Source: Vombatus ursinus (lineage: Eukaryota; Chordata; Mammalia; Diprotodontia; Vombatidae). From it: 64,000 nucleotides of DNA. The DNA is taken from positions 179,951 through 243,950 of the forward strand of contig NW_020954631.1 in the NCBI RefSeq assembly GCF_900497805.2, given 5' to 3'. Below the pieces are notes generated by a model. The model had not been told where the DNA came from. It did no database searches and saw nothing but the letters and a program-made list of their open reading frames with translations. Of this stretch, positions 10,184 to 21,539 are shown in pieces; position 1 is the stretch's first letter, and each line of letters opens with the position of its first letter. A program made the translations under genes and the position numbers.

Positions 10184-13100
10184 TTTTTTTTTTTTTCATT
10201 AATTTATTTTTAGTTTTCAACATTCACTTCCATAAGCTTTTGAGTTTTAAATTTTCTCCCCCTCCCTCTCTGCCTCCCTTCCCAAGATAGCATGCAATCT
10301 GATATAGGCTCTACATGTACATTCCTATTAAACATATTTTCACATTAGTTATGTTGTAAGTAAGAATTAAAACCAATAGGAGGGACCACAAGAAAGAAGA
10401 AACAAAACAAAACATTGAAAGAAAAGGAGAGCAAATAGTATGCTTTAATCTACGTTCAAACTCCATAGTTCTTTCTCTGGATGTGGATAGCATTTTCCAT
10501 CATGAGACTTTTGGAGAAGTCTTAGATCCTTGCATTGCTGAGAAGAGTCAACTCTATCAAAGTTAGTCATTGCACAATGTGGCTGTTACTATGTACAATG
10601 TTCTCCTGGTTCTGCCCACTTCACTCAGCATCAATCCATACAAGTCTTTCCAGGTTTTTCTGAAGTCCACTTGCTCATCATTTCTTATAGCACAATAGTT
10701 TTCCATTACATTCATATACCACAACTTGTTCACCCATTCCCCAATTGATAGGCATCTCCTCAATTTCCAGTTCTTGGCCACCACAGAAAGAACTGCTATA
10801 AATACTTTTGTGCATGTGGGTCCTTTTCCCATTTTTATGATCTCTTTGAGATATAGCCCTAAAAGTGATATTGCTGGGTCAAAGGGTATGTACATTTTTA
10901 TAGCCTTTTGGGCGTAGTTCCAAAATGCTCTCCAGAATGGTTGGATCAGTTCATAATTCCACCAACAATGCATTAGTGTTCCAATTTTCCTACATCTTTT
11001 CCAACATTTCTCATTTTCGTATTTTGTCATGTTAGCCAACCTGATAGGAGTGATGTAGTACCTCAGAGTTGTTTTGATTTGCATTTCTCTAATCAATAGT
11101 GATTTAGAGTATTTTTTCATATGACTATATATAGCTTTAATTTCTTCATCTGAAAACTGCCTTTGACCATTTCTCAATTGGGGAATTACTTGTATTCTTA
11201 TAAATTTGACTCAGTTCTCTATATATTTTAGAAATGAGGCCCTTATCAGAGGCACTGGTTATAAAAATTCTTTCTGTTTTCTGCTTCCTTCCTAATCTTG
11301 GTTGCATTGACTTTGCTTGTGCAAAAACTTTTCAATTTAATGTAATCAAAATTATCCGTTTTGCATTTCATAATGTATCTCTTGTTTGGTCATAAATTCT
11401 TCCCTTCTCCACAGATCTGACAGGTAAACTTGCTCTCCCAGTTTGCTTATAGTATCAGCCTTTATATCTAAATGGTGTTTTGACTTTGTTTTGGTATAGG
11501 GAGTTCCTAGGGAGTTCATTGATGGCTTGTTCAATTTCTTTTTTTCTGAAATGGGGTTATTTAGGTATTAAATATTTTACTTCCTCTTCTGTTAATCTGG
11601 TAAGATTTTGGCCTATGCCTAGTTTCTGCCATACCCTTTTCAGTTTTCCCAGCAGTTTTTGTCAAATAGTGAGTTCTTATCCCAGAAGCTGGGGTCATTG
11701 GGTTTATCAAATAGTAGATTACTATAGTCATTGACTACTGTGTCTTGTGTACCTAACCTATTCCACTGATCCACCACTCTCTTTCTTAGCCAGTACCAAG
11801 CAGTTTGGATGATTGCTGCTTTATAATACAGTTTTAGATCTGGTATGGCTAGGCCACCTTCCCTAGCATTGCTTTTCATTAGTTCCCTTGATATTCTGGA
11901 CCTTTTGTTCTTCCAGATGAATCTGGTTATTGGGTTTTTTTTTTTTTTTTGGCTCTGGAAAATAATCTTTGGTAGTTTGATTGATGTGGCACTGAATAAG
12001 TAAATTAACTTAGATAGAATTGTCATTTTTATTATATTAGCTTGGCCTACCCATGAGCAACAGACATTTTCCCAATTATTTAGATCTGACTTTATTTGTG
12101 TGAAAAGTGTTTTGTAATTGTGTTCATAGAGTTCCTGTGTTTTTTTTTCCAGTAAGTAGACTCCTAAATATTTTGTAATGTATACATTTAAATGGGATTT
12201 CTCTTTCTATCTCTTGCTATTGGGCTTTGTTGGTAATATATAGAAATGCCAATGATTTATGTGGGTTTACTTTCCTAAAGTTGCTTATTATTTCAAGTAG
12301 TTTTTTACTTGATTTTCTAGGATTCTGTAAGTATATCATCATATCATCTGTAAAGAGTGATAGCTTTGTTTCTTCTTTGTCTGTTCTAATACCTTCAATT
12401 TCTTTTTCTTCTATTATTGCTAAAGCTAACATTTCTAGTACCATATTGAACAACAGTGGTAATAATGAACATCCTTGTTTCACCCCGATCTTATTGGAAA
12501 TGCTTCTAGCTTATCCCCGTTACATATAATGCGTGCTGAAGGTTTTAGGTAGGTGCTACTTATCATTTTAAGGAAGACTCCATTCATTCCTATGCTCTCT
12601 AGTGTTTTTAATAGGAATGGGTGTTGTATTTTGTCAAAAGCTTTTTCTGCATCTAGAGATAATCATGTGGTTTCTGTTAGTTTTGTTGTTGATATGATCA
12701 ATTATGCTGATAGTTTTCCTAATATTGAACCAGCCCTGCATTCCTGGTATAAATCCTACCTGGTCATGGTGTATTATTCTAATGATAAATTGCTTTAATC
12801 TTTTTGCTAATATTTTATTTTAAATTTTTGCATCTATATTCATTAGGGAAATTGGTCTATAATTTTCTTTCTCTGTTTTGCCCCTTCCTGGTTTAGGTAT
12901 TAGTACCATATTTGTATCATATAAAGAATTTGGTAAGACTCCTTCTTCACCCATTTTTCCAAATAGTCTATATAGAATAGGAATTAATTGTTCTTTAAAT
13001 GTTTGATAGAATTTGCTTGTAAATCCATCTGGCCCTGGAGATTTTTTCCTAGGGAGTTCATTGATGGCTTGTTCAATTTCTTTTTTTCTGAAATGGGGTT

Positions 13101-14384
13101 ATTTAGGTATTAAATATTTTACTTCCTCTTCTGTTAATCTGGGAAATTTATATTTTTGTAAATATTTATCCATTTCATTAAGATTTTCAAATTTATTGGC
13201 ATACAGTTGGGCAAAATAGTTCCTAATTATTGTTTTGATTTCCTCTTCATTGGTGGTGAACTCACCCTTTTCATTTTTTATACTGGTAATTTGGTTTTCT
13301 TCTTTCTTTTTTTAATTAAATTAACCAAAGGTTTGTCTATTTTATTAGTTTTTTCATAAAACCAGCTCTTAGTTTTATTTATTAGTTCAGTGGTTTTTTT
13401 AATTTCAATCTTATTGATCTCTCCTTTGGTTTTCAGTGTTTCTAATTTGGTATATAGGGATTTTTAATTTGTTCTTTTTCTAGTTTTTTTTTTTCAGTTG
13501 CATGCCCAGTTCATTGATCTCCTCTTTATTTTATTCATGTAAGCATTTAGAGATATAAAACTTCCCCTAAGAACTGCTTTTGTTGCATCCCGTAAGTTTT
13601 GGTATGTTGTCTCATTATTGTCATTCTCTTGGATGAAGTTACTGATTGTTTCTATGATTTGTTGTTTGACCCACTCATTGTTTAGGATTAGATTTAGTTT
13701 CCAATTAATTTTTAGTCTATCTTTCCATGGCCCTTTATTACATATAATTTTTATTGCATCATTATCTGAAAAGGATTCATTTGATATTTCTGCCTTTCTG
13801 CATCAGATTGTGAGGTTTTTATGCTCTAGTACACAGTCAGTTTTTGTGTATGTGCCATGTACCGCTGAGAAAAAAGTATATTCCCTCCTATCCTCATTCA
13901 GCTTTCTCCAGAGGTCTACCGTATCTAACTTTTCTAAAATTGTATTCACCTCCTTAACATTTTTCTTGTTTATTTTGTGGTTAGATTTATCTAGTTCAGA
14001 GAGGGGGAGGTTGAGGTCCCCCACTAGTATAGTTTTGCTGTCTATTTCTTCCTGTAACTCCCTGAACTTCTCCTCTAAGAACTTAGATGCCATACCACTT
14101 GGTGCATATATGTTTAGTAATGACATTACTTCATTATCTATAGTGCCTTTTAGTAGGATGTAGTTTCCTTCCTTATCTCTTTTAATAAGATCTATTTTTG
14201 TTTTTGCTTTGTCTGAGATCAGGATTGCTACCCCTGCTTTTTTTCACTTCAGCTGAAGCATAATATATTCTACTCCAGCCTTTTACCTTTACCCTGTAGG
14301 TGTCACTCTTTTTCAAATGTGTTTCCTGTAAACAACATGTTGTAGGATTATGGTTTTTATTTTTTATTTAAAAAAATTTTTTTT

Positions 14385-14519
14385 AAGGCAGTTGGGATTA
14401 AATGCCTTGCCCAGGGTCACACAGCTAGTAAGTGTCAAGTGTCTGAGGCCGGGTTTGAACTCAGGTCCTCCTGACTCCAAGGCCAGAGCTCCATCCACTG
14501 CACCACCTAGCTGCCCCAG
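14385..14519 (-). mobile_element. tRNA-type marsupial SINE
   Basis: Reverse complement of the GGGGCAGCTAGGTGG SINE. It carries AGGGTCACACAGCTAGTAAG and ends CACCTAGCTGCCCC at 14517. The repeat GGATTATG(G/A)TTTTTA on both sides (14346 and 14519) is the target-site duplication. It interrupts ORF2 of the host L1 near its N-terminus. Confidence 0.85.
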
Positions 14520-15384
14520 GATTATGATTTTTAATCCATTCTGCTATCCACTTCCATTTTATGGGAGAGTTCATCCCATTCACGTTGTTCACAGTTCTGA
14601 TTACTATCTGTGTCTTTCTCTCCATCCTATTCTCCCCTCCCCTGTTTATCCTTTTCTTTTTCTTTTTCTCCCTTTCCCTCCTTACTTTTACTTTTGACCA
14701 CCACCTCCCTCAATCTTCTCTCCCTTGTATCAGCCTCCTCCCTTTTCTTTCCCCCTTCCCTTCCTACTGCCTATATGGCAAGTTAATTTTTTATACCTGT
14801 GTATGTTATTCCCTCCTTGAGCCAAATTGGATGAGAGTAAAGTTCAATGCTCACCTCCCTCCCTTTTCTCTCTCTACTGTAATATGTCTTTGTGTCTCTT
14901 CATTTGATGTAATTTACCCTTTTCTGCTTCCTCCTTTTCTCTTCTCCCATTACAGTTCCTTTTCACCACTTCATTGGATTTTTTTTTATCATCACATCAA
15001 AGTCAACTTAAACCCACCCCCTTTGTCTATGTATATCCTATCTAAATGTCATAATAAAGACACAGTTCTCAAGAGTTATAAGTATCATCTTCCCATGTAG
15101 GGATGTAAACAGTTTGCCCTTATTGAATAACATGTTTGTTTGTTTGTTTGTTTTGGCCCTTTCCTGTTTACCTTTTTATACCTCTCTTGAGTCCTGTATT
15201 TGAAGATCGAATTTTCCATTGAGCTCTGGTCTTTTCATCAGGAAAGTCTGGAAGTACCCTATTTCACTGAATGTCCATCTCCTTGACTGAAAGATTATGC
15301 TCAATTTTGCTGGGTAGTTGATCCTTGCTGGTAATCCAAGCTCCTTTGCCTTACAGAATATCATATTCCAAGCCCTCCAATTTG

Positions 15385-15523
15385 TTTTTATCTAGGCAGT
15401 GAGGTTAAGTGACTTGCTCAGGGTCACACAGCTAGTGTTATGTGTCTGAGGCTGGATTTGAACTCAGGTCCCCCTGAATCCAGGGCCGGTGCTCTATCCA
15501 CTGTGCCACCTAGCTGCCCCTCC
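15385..15523 (-). mobile_element. tRNA-type marsupial SINE
   Basis: Reverse complement copy (GGTCACACAGCTAGTGTTAT ... CACCTAGCTGCCCC) inserted in the ORF1 tail of the L1. The flanking CCCTCCAATTTG (15379) and CCTCCAATTTTT (15522) form the probable duplication. Confidence 0.82.
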
Positions 15524-16666
15524 TCCAATTTTTTAATGTTGAAGCTGCAAAGTCCTGCGTAATCCTGACTATGGTTCCATGATATTTGAATAAATACACT
15601 AATTAATTAATTAAAAAAGAGAGAAAAATAGTATGCCTCAATTTGCATTCACACTCCATTGTTCTTTCTCTGAATGTGGATAGCATTTTCCATCATGAGT
15701 CTTTTGGATAGTCTCTCTTAGATCATTGTATTGCTGAGAAGAGCAGTGTATTTATTTATTTATTTTAGGTTTTCAACATTCATTTCCATAAGATTTTCAG
15801 TTCAAATTTTCTCCCCCTCCTTCTTCTCCCTCCTCCCCAAGATGGCGTGCAATATGATATAGGCTCTACTTACACATTCATATTAAGCATATTTTCAAAT
15901 TAGTCATGATGTAAAGAAGAATTAGAACTAATGGGAGGAACCATAAGAAAGAAGAAACAAAACAAAACATTGAAAGAAAAGGAGACCAAATAGTATGGTT
16001 CCATCTGCATTCAGACTCCATCGTTCTTTTTCTGGATCTGGACGGCTTTTTCTATCATGAGTCTTTTGGAGATGTCTTAGATTCTTGCATTGCTGAGAAG
16101 AGCTAAGTCTATCAACGTTAGTCATCGCACAATGTGGCTGTTACTGTGTACAATGTTCTCCTGGTTCTGCCCACTTCACTCAGCATCAGTTCATGTAAGT
16201 TTTTCCAGGTTTTTCTGAAGTCTGTCTGCTCATCATTTTTTATAGCACAATAGTATTCCATTACATTCATGTACCATAACTTGTTCAGCCTTTCTCCAAT
16301 GGATGGGCATCCCCTAAATTTCCAATTCTTGGCCACCACAAAAACAGCTGCTATAAATATTTTTGTACATGTGGGTCCTTTTCCCTTTTTTTATGATCTC
16401 TTTGGGATACAGACCTAGTAGTGGTATTGCTGGATCAAAAGGTATGCACAATTTTATAGCACTTTGGGCATAGTTCCAAATTGCTCTCCAAAATGGTTGG
16501 AGCATTTCACAACTCCACCAACAATGCATTAGTGTTCCAATTTTCCCCACATCTTCTCCAATATTTATCATCATCCTATTTTGTCATGTTGGCCAATCTG
16601 ATAGGTGTGATGTGGTACCTCAGAATCATTTTGATTTGCATTTCTCTAATCAATAGTGATTTAGAG

Positions 16667-16809
16667 GGGCAGCTAGGTGGCGTAATGGATAGAGCTCCGG
16701 CCTTGGAGTCAGGAGGACTTGAGTTCAAATCCGGCCTCAGACACATAATACTTACTCGCTGTGTGACTCTGGTCAAGTCACTTAACCCTAATTGCCTCAA
16801 AAAAAAAAA
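16667..16809 (+). mobile_element. tRNA-type marsupial SINE with exact TSD
   Basis: Complete SINE from GGGCAGCTAGGTGGCGTAAT to a poly-A tail. It is flanked by the exact 15-bp duplication AATAGTGATTTAGAG (16652-16666 and 16810-16824), which shows a clean retroposition into the L1 ORF2 tail. Confidence 0.92.
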
Positions 16810-17693
16810 AATAGTGATTTAGAGAATTTTTTTCATATGACTATAGATAGCTATAATTTCTTCATCTGAAAACTGCCTGTTCATATCCTTTGACCATTTA
16901 TCAGTTGGGGAGTGACCTATATTCTTATAAATTTGACTCAGTTCTCCATATATTTTAGAAATGAGGCCTGGCTGTGAAAATTGTTTCCCAGCTTTCTGCT
17001 TCCCTTCTAATCTTGGTTGCATTGGCTTTGTTTGTGCAAAACATTTTCAATTTAATGTACTTAAAATTATCCATGTTCTCCATCTCTTGTTTGGTCATAA
17101 ATTCTTCCCTTCTCCATAGATCTGATAGGTAAACTATTCCTTGGTCTCCCAGTTTGCTTACAGTATCAGCTTTATATCTAAATCATGTACCCATTTTGAC
17201 TTTGTTTTGGTATTTGGTGTGAGATTTTGGTCTATGCCTATTTTCTGCCATATTCTTTTCCAGTTTTCCCAGCAGTTTTTGTCAAATAGTAAGTTCTTAT
17301 CCCAGAAGCTGGGGTCTTTGGGTTTATCAAACAGTAGATTACTATAGTCATTGACTACTGTGTCTTGCATACCTAACCTATTCCACTGATCCACCACTCT
17401 ATGTCTTAGCCAGTACTAAGTAGTTTTGATGATTGCTGCTTTATAATACAGTTTTAGATCTGGTATGGCTAGGCCACCTTCCCTAGCATTTCTTTTCATT
17501 AATTCCCTTGATATTCTGGACCTTTTGTTCTTCCAGATGAATTTTGTTATTATTTTTTCTAGGTCTATAAAATTTTTTTTTGGTAGTTTGATTGGTATGG
17601 CACTGAATAAGTAAATTAATTTAGGTAGAATTGTCATTTTTATTATATTAACTTGGCCTATCGATGAGCAACTGATGTTTTTCCAGTTATTGG

Positions 17694-17757
17694 GGCAGTT
17701 AGCTGGTGTAATGAATAGAGCACCGGCCCTGGAGTCAGGAGGACCTGAGTTCAAATC
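17694..17757 (+). mobile_element. 3'-truncated SINE
   Basis: Only the 5' half of the tRNA-type SINE is present (GGGGCAGTTAGCTGGTGTAA to GAGTTCAAAT). It is joined directly to L1 reverse-transcriptase DNA homologous to 12208, so L1 sequence between homologues of about 12075 and 12208 was deleted here. Confidence 0.75.
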
Positions 17758-18654
17758 TCTTGCTGTTGGGCTTTGTTAATAATATATAGAAATGCTGATG
17801 ATTTATGTGGGTTTATTTTAAATACTAAATTTATTTATTTTCAGTTTTCAACATTTACTTCCACAAGATTTTGAGTTCCAAATTTTCACCCCATCTTGCC
17901 CCTCCCCCACCCCAAGTTGGCATACATTCTAAATACCCCTTCTCCTAGTCTGCCCTCCCTTCTATCTCTCCCTCCTTTCTCTTATCCCCTTCCCTTTCTA
18001 TTTTCCTGTAGGGTGGGACAGATTTCTGTACCCCATTGCCTGTATATCTTATTTCCCAGTTGCATGTGAAAACAATTTTTAACATTTGTTTTTAAAATTT
18101 TGGGTTCCAAATTTTCTCCCTTTCTCCCTCCCCCCCCCCCCCCCCGATTGAGAAGGCAAGCAACTTGGTACAAGTTATACATGTGTAGTCATGCAAAACA
18201 CTTCCATAGTAGTCATGTTGTGAAAAACTAACTATATTTCCCTTCATCCTATCCTGCCCCCCATTTATTCTATTCTCTCTTTTGACCCTGTCCCTCGTTA
18301 GAAGTGTTTGCTTCTGATTACCCCTCCCCCAATCCGCCCTCCCTTCTATCAACCCCCTATTCTCTCGCCCCCTTCCTCTCTATTTTCCTGTAGAGTAAGA
18401 TAGATTTCTATACCCAATTGAGTGTGTATGTTATTCTCTCCTTAAGCCAAATCCTATGAGAATAAGATTCACTCATTCCTTCTCACCTTCCCCCCACTTC
18501 CCCTCCACTGTAAGAGCCTTTTCTTTTCTATTTTTTGTGAGATAATTTACCCTGTTCTACCTCTCCCTTTCTCCTTCTCCTAGTATACTCCTCTCTCACC
18601 CCTTAATTTTATTCTCCAGATATCACCCCTTCATCTTCACCTCACCCTGTGCCC

Positions 18655-18666
18655 TCTATCTGTCTG

Positions 18667-18703
<37 letters not shown>

Positions 18704-18706
18704 ATA
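18655..18706. repeat. (TATC)n microsatellite
   Basis: About a dozen TATC/TCTA units in the spacer of the HAL1-like element. It probably varies in length between individuals. Confidence 0.9.
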
Positions 18707-18844
18707 CATACATATAATTTTTCCCCTCCAACTCCCTAATACTGCCAAAGGTCTCATGAGTTACAAATACCATCTTTCCCTGCAGGAATGTAAACAGTTC
18801 AACCTTAATAAGTCTCTTATGATTTCTCTTTCCTGTTTACCTCT

Positions 18845-19939
18845 TCATGTTCCACTTGAGTCTTGTATTGGAAAGTCAAATTTTCTATTCAACTCTTGTC
18901 TTTTCACCAAGAATGCTTGAAAGTCCTCTATTTCACTGAATGACCATTTTTTCCCCTGAAGGATTATACTGAGTTTAGTTGGGTAGGTGATTCTTGGTTG
19001 TAATCCTATCTCCTTTGCCCTCCGGAATATTATATTCCATGCCCTTCGGTCCCTTAATGTAGAAGCTGCTAAATGTTGTGTTATCCTGATTGTGTTTCCA
19101 CAATACTTGAATTGTTCCTTTCTGGCTGCTTGTAATATTTTCTCCTTGACCTGGGAACTCTGGAATTTGGCTACAATATTCCTAGGAGTTTTCCTTTGGG
19201 GATCTCTTTCAGGAGGAGATTGGTGGATTCTTTCCATTTCTATTTTGTCCTCTGGTTCTAAAATATCAGGGCAGTTTTCCTCGATAATTTCTTGAAAGAT
19301 GATGTCTAGGCTCTTTTTTTGATCATGGCTTTCAGATAGTCCAATAATTTTTAAATTCTCTCTCCTGGATCTATTTTCCAGGTCAGTTGTTTTTCCAATG
19401 AGATATTTCACATTGTTTTCTAATTTTTCATTCTTTTTGATTTGTTTTACAGTGTCTTGATTTCTCATAAAGTCACCAGCTTCCAATTGCTCTGTTCTGA
19501 TTTTTAAGGAATTATTTTCCTCAGTAGTCTTTTGGACTTCCTTTTCCATTTGGCCAGTTTTGCTTTTTAGGGCATTCTTCTCCTCATTGGCTTTTTGGAC
19601 CTCTTTTGCCATTTGGGTTAGGCTATTTTTTAAGGTGTTATTTTCTTCAGTATATTTTTGGGTCTCCTTTAGCAAGCTGTTGACTTGTTTTTCATGATTT
19701 TCTTGCATCACTCTCATTTCTCTTCCCAGTTTTTCCTCTACTTCTCTTACTTGCTTCTCAAAATCCCTTTTGAGGTCTTCCAAGGCCTGGGACTGATTCA
19801 TATTTTTTTTGGAGGCTTTGAATGTAGCAGCTTTGACTTTGTTGTCTTCTTCTGGTTGTATGTTTTGATCTTCTTTGTCACCAAAGTAAGATAATATAGT
19901 CTGACTCTTTTTGTGCTGCTTACTCATGATCCCGGCCAA
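18845..19939 (-). CDS. L1 ORF1 protein, intact, 364 codons
   Basis: Uninterrupted ORF1p, the RNA-binding chaperone of L1. The start is MAGIMSKQHKKSQ; a second Met at codon 5 is an equally good start. Residues about 50-160 are a long coiled coil (trimerisation) containing three near-repeats of about 21 residues centred on EENNTLKNSLTQM, EEKNALKSKTGQM and EENNSLKIRTEQL. Residues about 180-280 hold the RRM-like domain (ENRSRRENLKIIGLSES). The C-terminal domain follows, with IHQSPPERDPQRKTPRNIVAK and REAKEIGLQPR-like basic stretches. It lies within the HAL1-like insertion, with no ORF2 downstream, so any mobility would need another element's reverse transcriptase. Neighbouring L1 ORF1 copies are broken. 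Confidence 0.88.
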   Translation of the reverse strand: MAGIMSKQHKKSQTILSYFGDKEDQNIQPEEDNKVKAATFKASKKNMNQSQALEDLKRDFEKQVREVEEKLGREMRVMQENHEKQVNSLLKETQKYTEENNTLKNSLTQMAKEVQKANEEKNALKSKTGQMEKEVQKTTEENNSLKIRTEQLEAGDFMRNQDTVKQIKKNEKLENNVKYLIGKTTDLENRSRRENLKIIGLSESHDQKKSLDIIFQEIIEENCPDILEPEDKIEMERIHQSPPERDPQRKTPRNIVAKFQSSQVKEKILQAARKEQFKYCGNTIRITQHLAASTLRDRRAWNIIFRRAKEIGLQPRITYPTKLSIILQGKKWSFSEIEDFQAFLVKRQELNRKFDFPIQDSSGT

Positions 19940-20950
19940 TTACTTCAGTTTTAAACTCTTTGTTAAGGTAAGAGTCTGCTTCCAACGTGGAGAATGTACT
20001 GTCCCAAGCTTCGGCGGTTTGTACAGCTGTTTTCAGAGGTACTTCTAGGGACCTCAAAATTTTCAGTTCTTCCAAAGTGCTATGATAAGGAGCGAGGTGT
20101 TTTCTCTTCACTGCCACAACAAGCTCCACCACACCAGCACCGCTCCTCACCCCAGGACCACCCCTCAGAACTGTGACCCAGATCCGAGCACGGGCAAAGC
20201 AAGAGATTCCTGCCTCAGCCCTGGCAGAGAGATCCCTGCAATCCCCCTCTGATCAGCCACTCGATTCCCCTTCAGTCTGTGGGCTGGAAGCTCAGGAAGC
20301 AGCTGCTGCCCTGGGACCACTGCGGCTGAGACCTAGTTTGTCTCTCACCAAAGTCACAGACTTTTCCCACTGACCTTCTAAGTTGTCTTTGGTGTTCGTG
20401 GGTTGAGAAGTCTGGAAACTGCCACAGCTGCCTGTGATCCAGTCCTCTGAAGCCTGCTCCAGGTTCACTGCGGCCTGTGCGCCCATGCCGAACTGAGCTC
20501 CTCTCCCTGCCCGGCACGGTATACCTTTCTGATCAACCATCCAGGTTATCTTGGGCTGGAAATTTGTTTCACTCTGTCTTTTTGTGGGTTCTGCTGCTTT
20601 AGAATTTGTTTAGAGCCATTTTTATAGGTATTTGGAGGGGTTTTGGGGAGAGCTCAAGCAAGTTACTGCTTTCTCTACGCCATCTTGGCTTTGCCTCCTG
20701 GGTTTATTTTATATCCTGCAACTTTGCTAGAGTTGCTAATTACTTCAAGTAGTTTTTAAGTTGATTCTCTAGGATTCTCTAAGTATACCATCACATCATC
20801 TGCAAAGAGTGATAGCTTTGCTTCTTCCTGGCCTATTCTAATTCCTTCAATTTTTTTCTTCTCTTATTGCTAAAGCTAACATTTCTAGTACAATATTGAA
20901 TAACAGTGGTGATAATGGACATCCTTGTTTCTCCCTTGATCTTATTGGAA

Positions 20951-21539
20951 ATAAGAAGCCTTGCTTTAGAGAAGATCATATTCTATTCTTTCCTTTGACT
21001 TCTCGTGGCCAAGAAATAGGGTTCTGCTTCCCTGCCACAATTCCTTGTGATGTAATATTTGTTGTTTGATATCAAAGTTCTCCATTTTTACCTCAGTATT
21101 TCTGGAATCAAACGGAGGAGGCTGGGGGATGGGAGTGGGGTGGAGAGGTTCAGTGCCATAGCCTGAAGGAAAAATTGGAAGCACAATTAGGGTTAGTGTT
21201 GGGGGTGTGGGAGGAATAGGTGAGTCACACTGAAAGCCAGAGCTCAGGTCAAAGACTCGGTGATTGCTTTTCATCTTTAACTGTAAGTGTGAGTGCACAG
21301 AGTCTCTTCCCTGGGGTCAGTTTCCTCCAGAGGGTTGGACTGCATGGATTGCTAAAGTCCCTTCCAGCTCTGACCTTCTAGGATCCTAAGAGAACGAAGG
21401 GTGAGAGGAATGTGCATTAGAAGCTGTGGCAGGACTGCGGGGAGGAAGTAACACGCTTGCGCTGACAGGAGAGGCAGGAAGGAGGGAGGAGCAAGCCACA
21501 GGCTGGGGGAGGAAGAGGAAGAGAAGGAGGAGGAGGAGG
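20951..21539. other. unique DNA upstream of PCSK1N
   Basis: No repeat or open frame is convincing here. The last 100 bases are GGA-rich and run into the PCSK1N start codon, so the PCSK1N promoter and 5'UTR probably lie here. It is not CpG-rich, which fits a gene with neuroendocrine-restricted expression. A weak MIR-like remnant (about 21300-21390) includes GAGGGTTGGACTGCATGGAT. Confidence 0.5.

Larger units (their letters stand above)
10184..15600 (-). mobile_element. near-full-length L1, ORF2 decayed
   Basis: The longest L1 of the cluster. The 3' end is at the poly-T near 10184. On the minus strand from its 5' side: ORF1 C-terminus (15600-15176), purine-rich inter-ORF spacer (15130-14600), then ORF2. 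ORF2 has endonuclease pieces at 14126-13803 (MSLLNIYAPSG; GDLN where GDFN is usual), reverse transcriptase at 12483-12217 ([16 protein letters not shown] where FADD is expected), the WYWLRKRVVDQWNRLG block at 12026-11640, and a C-terminal piece still open for 204 codons (11177-10563). Two SINEs are inserted (14385-14519 and 15385-15523). A 97-bp internal piece is duplicated at 11504-11600. Stops and frameshifts make it inactive. Confidence 0.85.
15605..17820 (-). mobile_element. L1 fragment (3'UTR to ORF2 reverse transcriptase), split by a later insertion
   Basis: Antisense L1 with 3' ends near 15610-15760 (two stacked 3'UTR pieces). ORF2 C-terminal pieces lie at 16118-16574 and 16819-17022, and the DQWNRLGMQDTVVNDYSNLL block at 17158-17397. 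Its reverse-transcriptase part continues at 20712-20950, where the plus strand reads GCTAAAGCTAACATTTCTAG as it does at 12419. The 2.9-kb element at 17821-20699 therefore landed inside this copy. A truncated SINE (17694-17757) and a complete one (16667-16809) are also inserted. Confidence 0.8.
17821..20699 (-). mobile_element. TSD-flanked ORF1-only L1 derivative (HAL1-like)
   Basis: A discrete insertion bounded by the 12-bp duplication GGGTTTATTTTA (17809-17820 and 20700-20711). On the minus strand it begins AGGAGGCAAAGCCAAGATGG at 20699, the usual L1 5' start with a YY1-like CAAGATGGC. A roughly 750-bp 5'UTR follows, then ORF1 (19939-18845), purine-rich spacer, a 3'UTR block (about 18235-18045), a second short spacer-like block (18040-17935) and a second, different 3'UTR block (17930-17821) with an A-rich tail. 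No ORF2 sequence is present. The plan matches HAL1 half-L1 elements, which move in trans. The uninterrupted ORF1 suggests it is the youngest L1-type element of the block. Confidence 0.8.
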
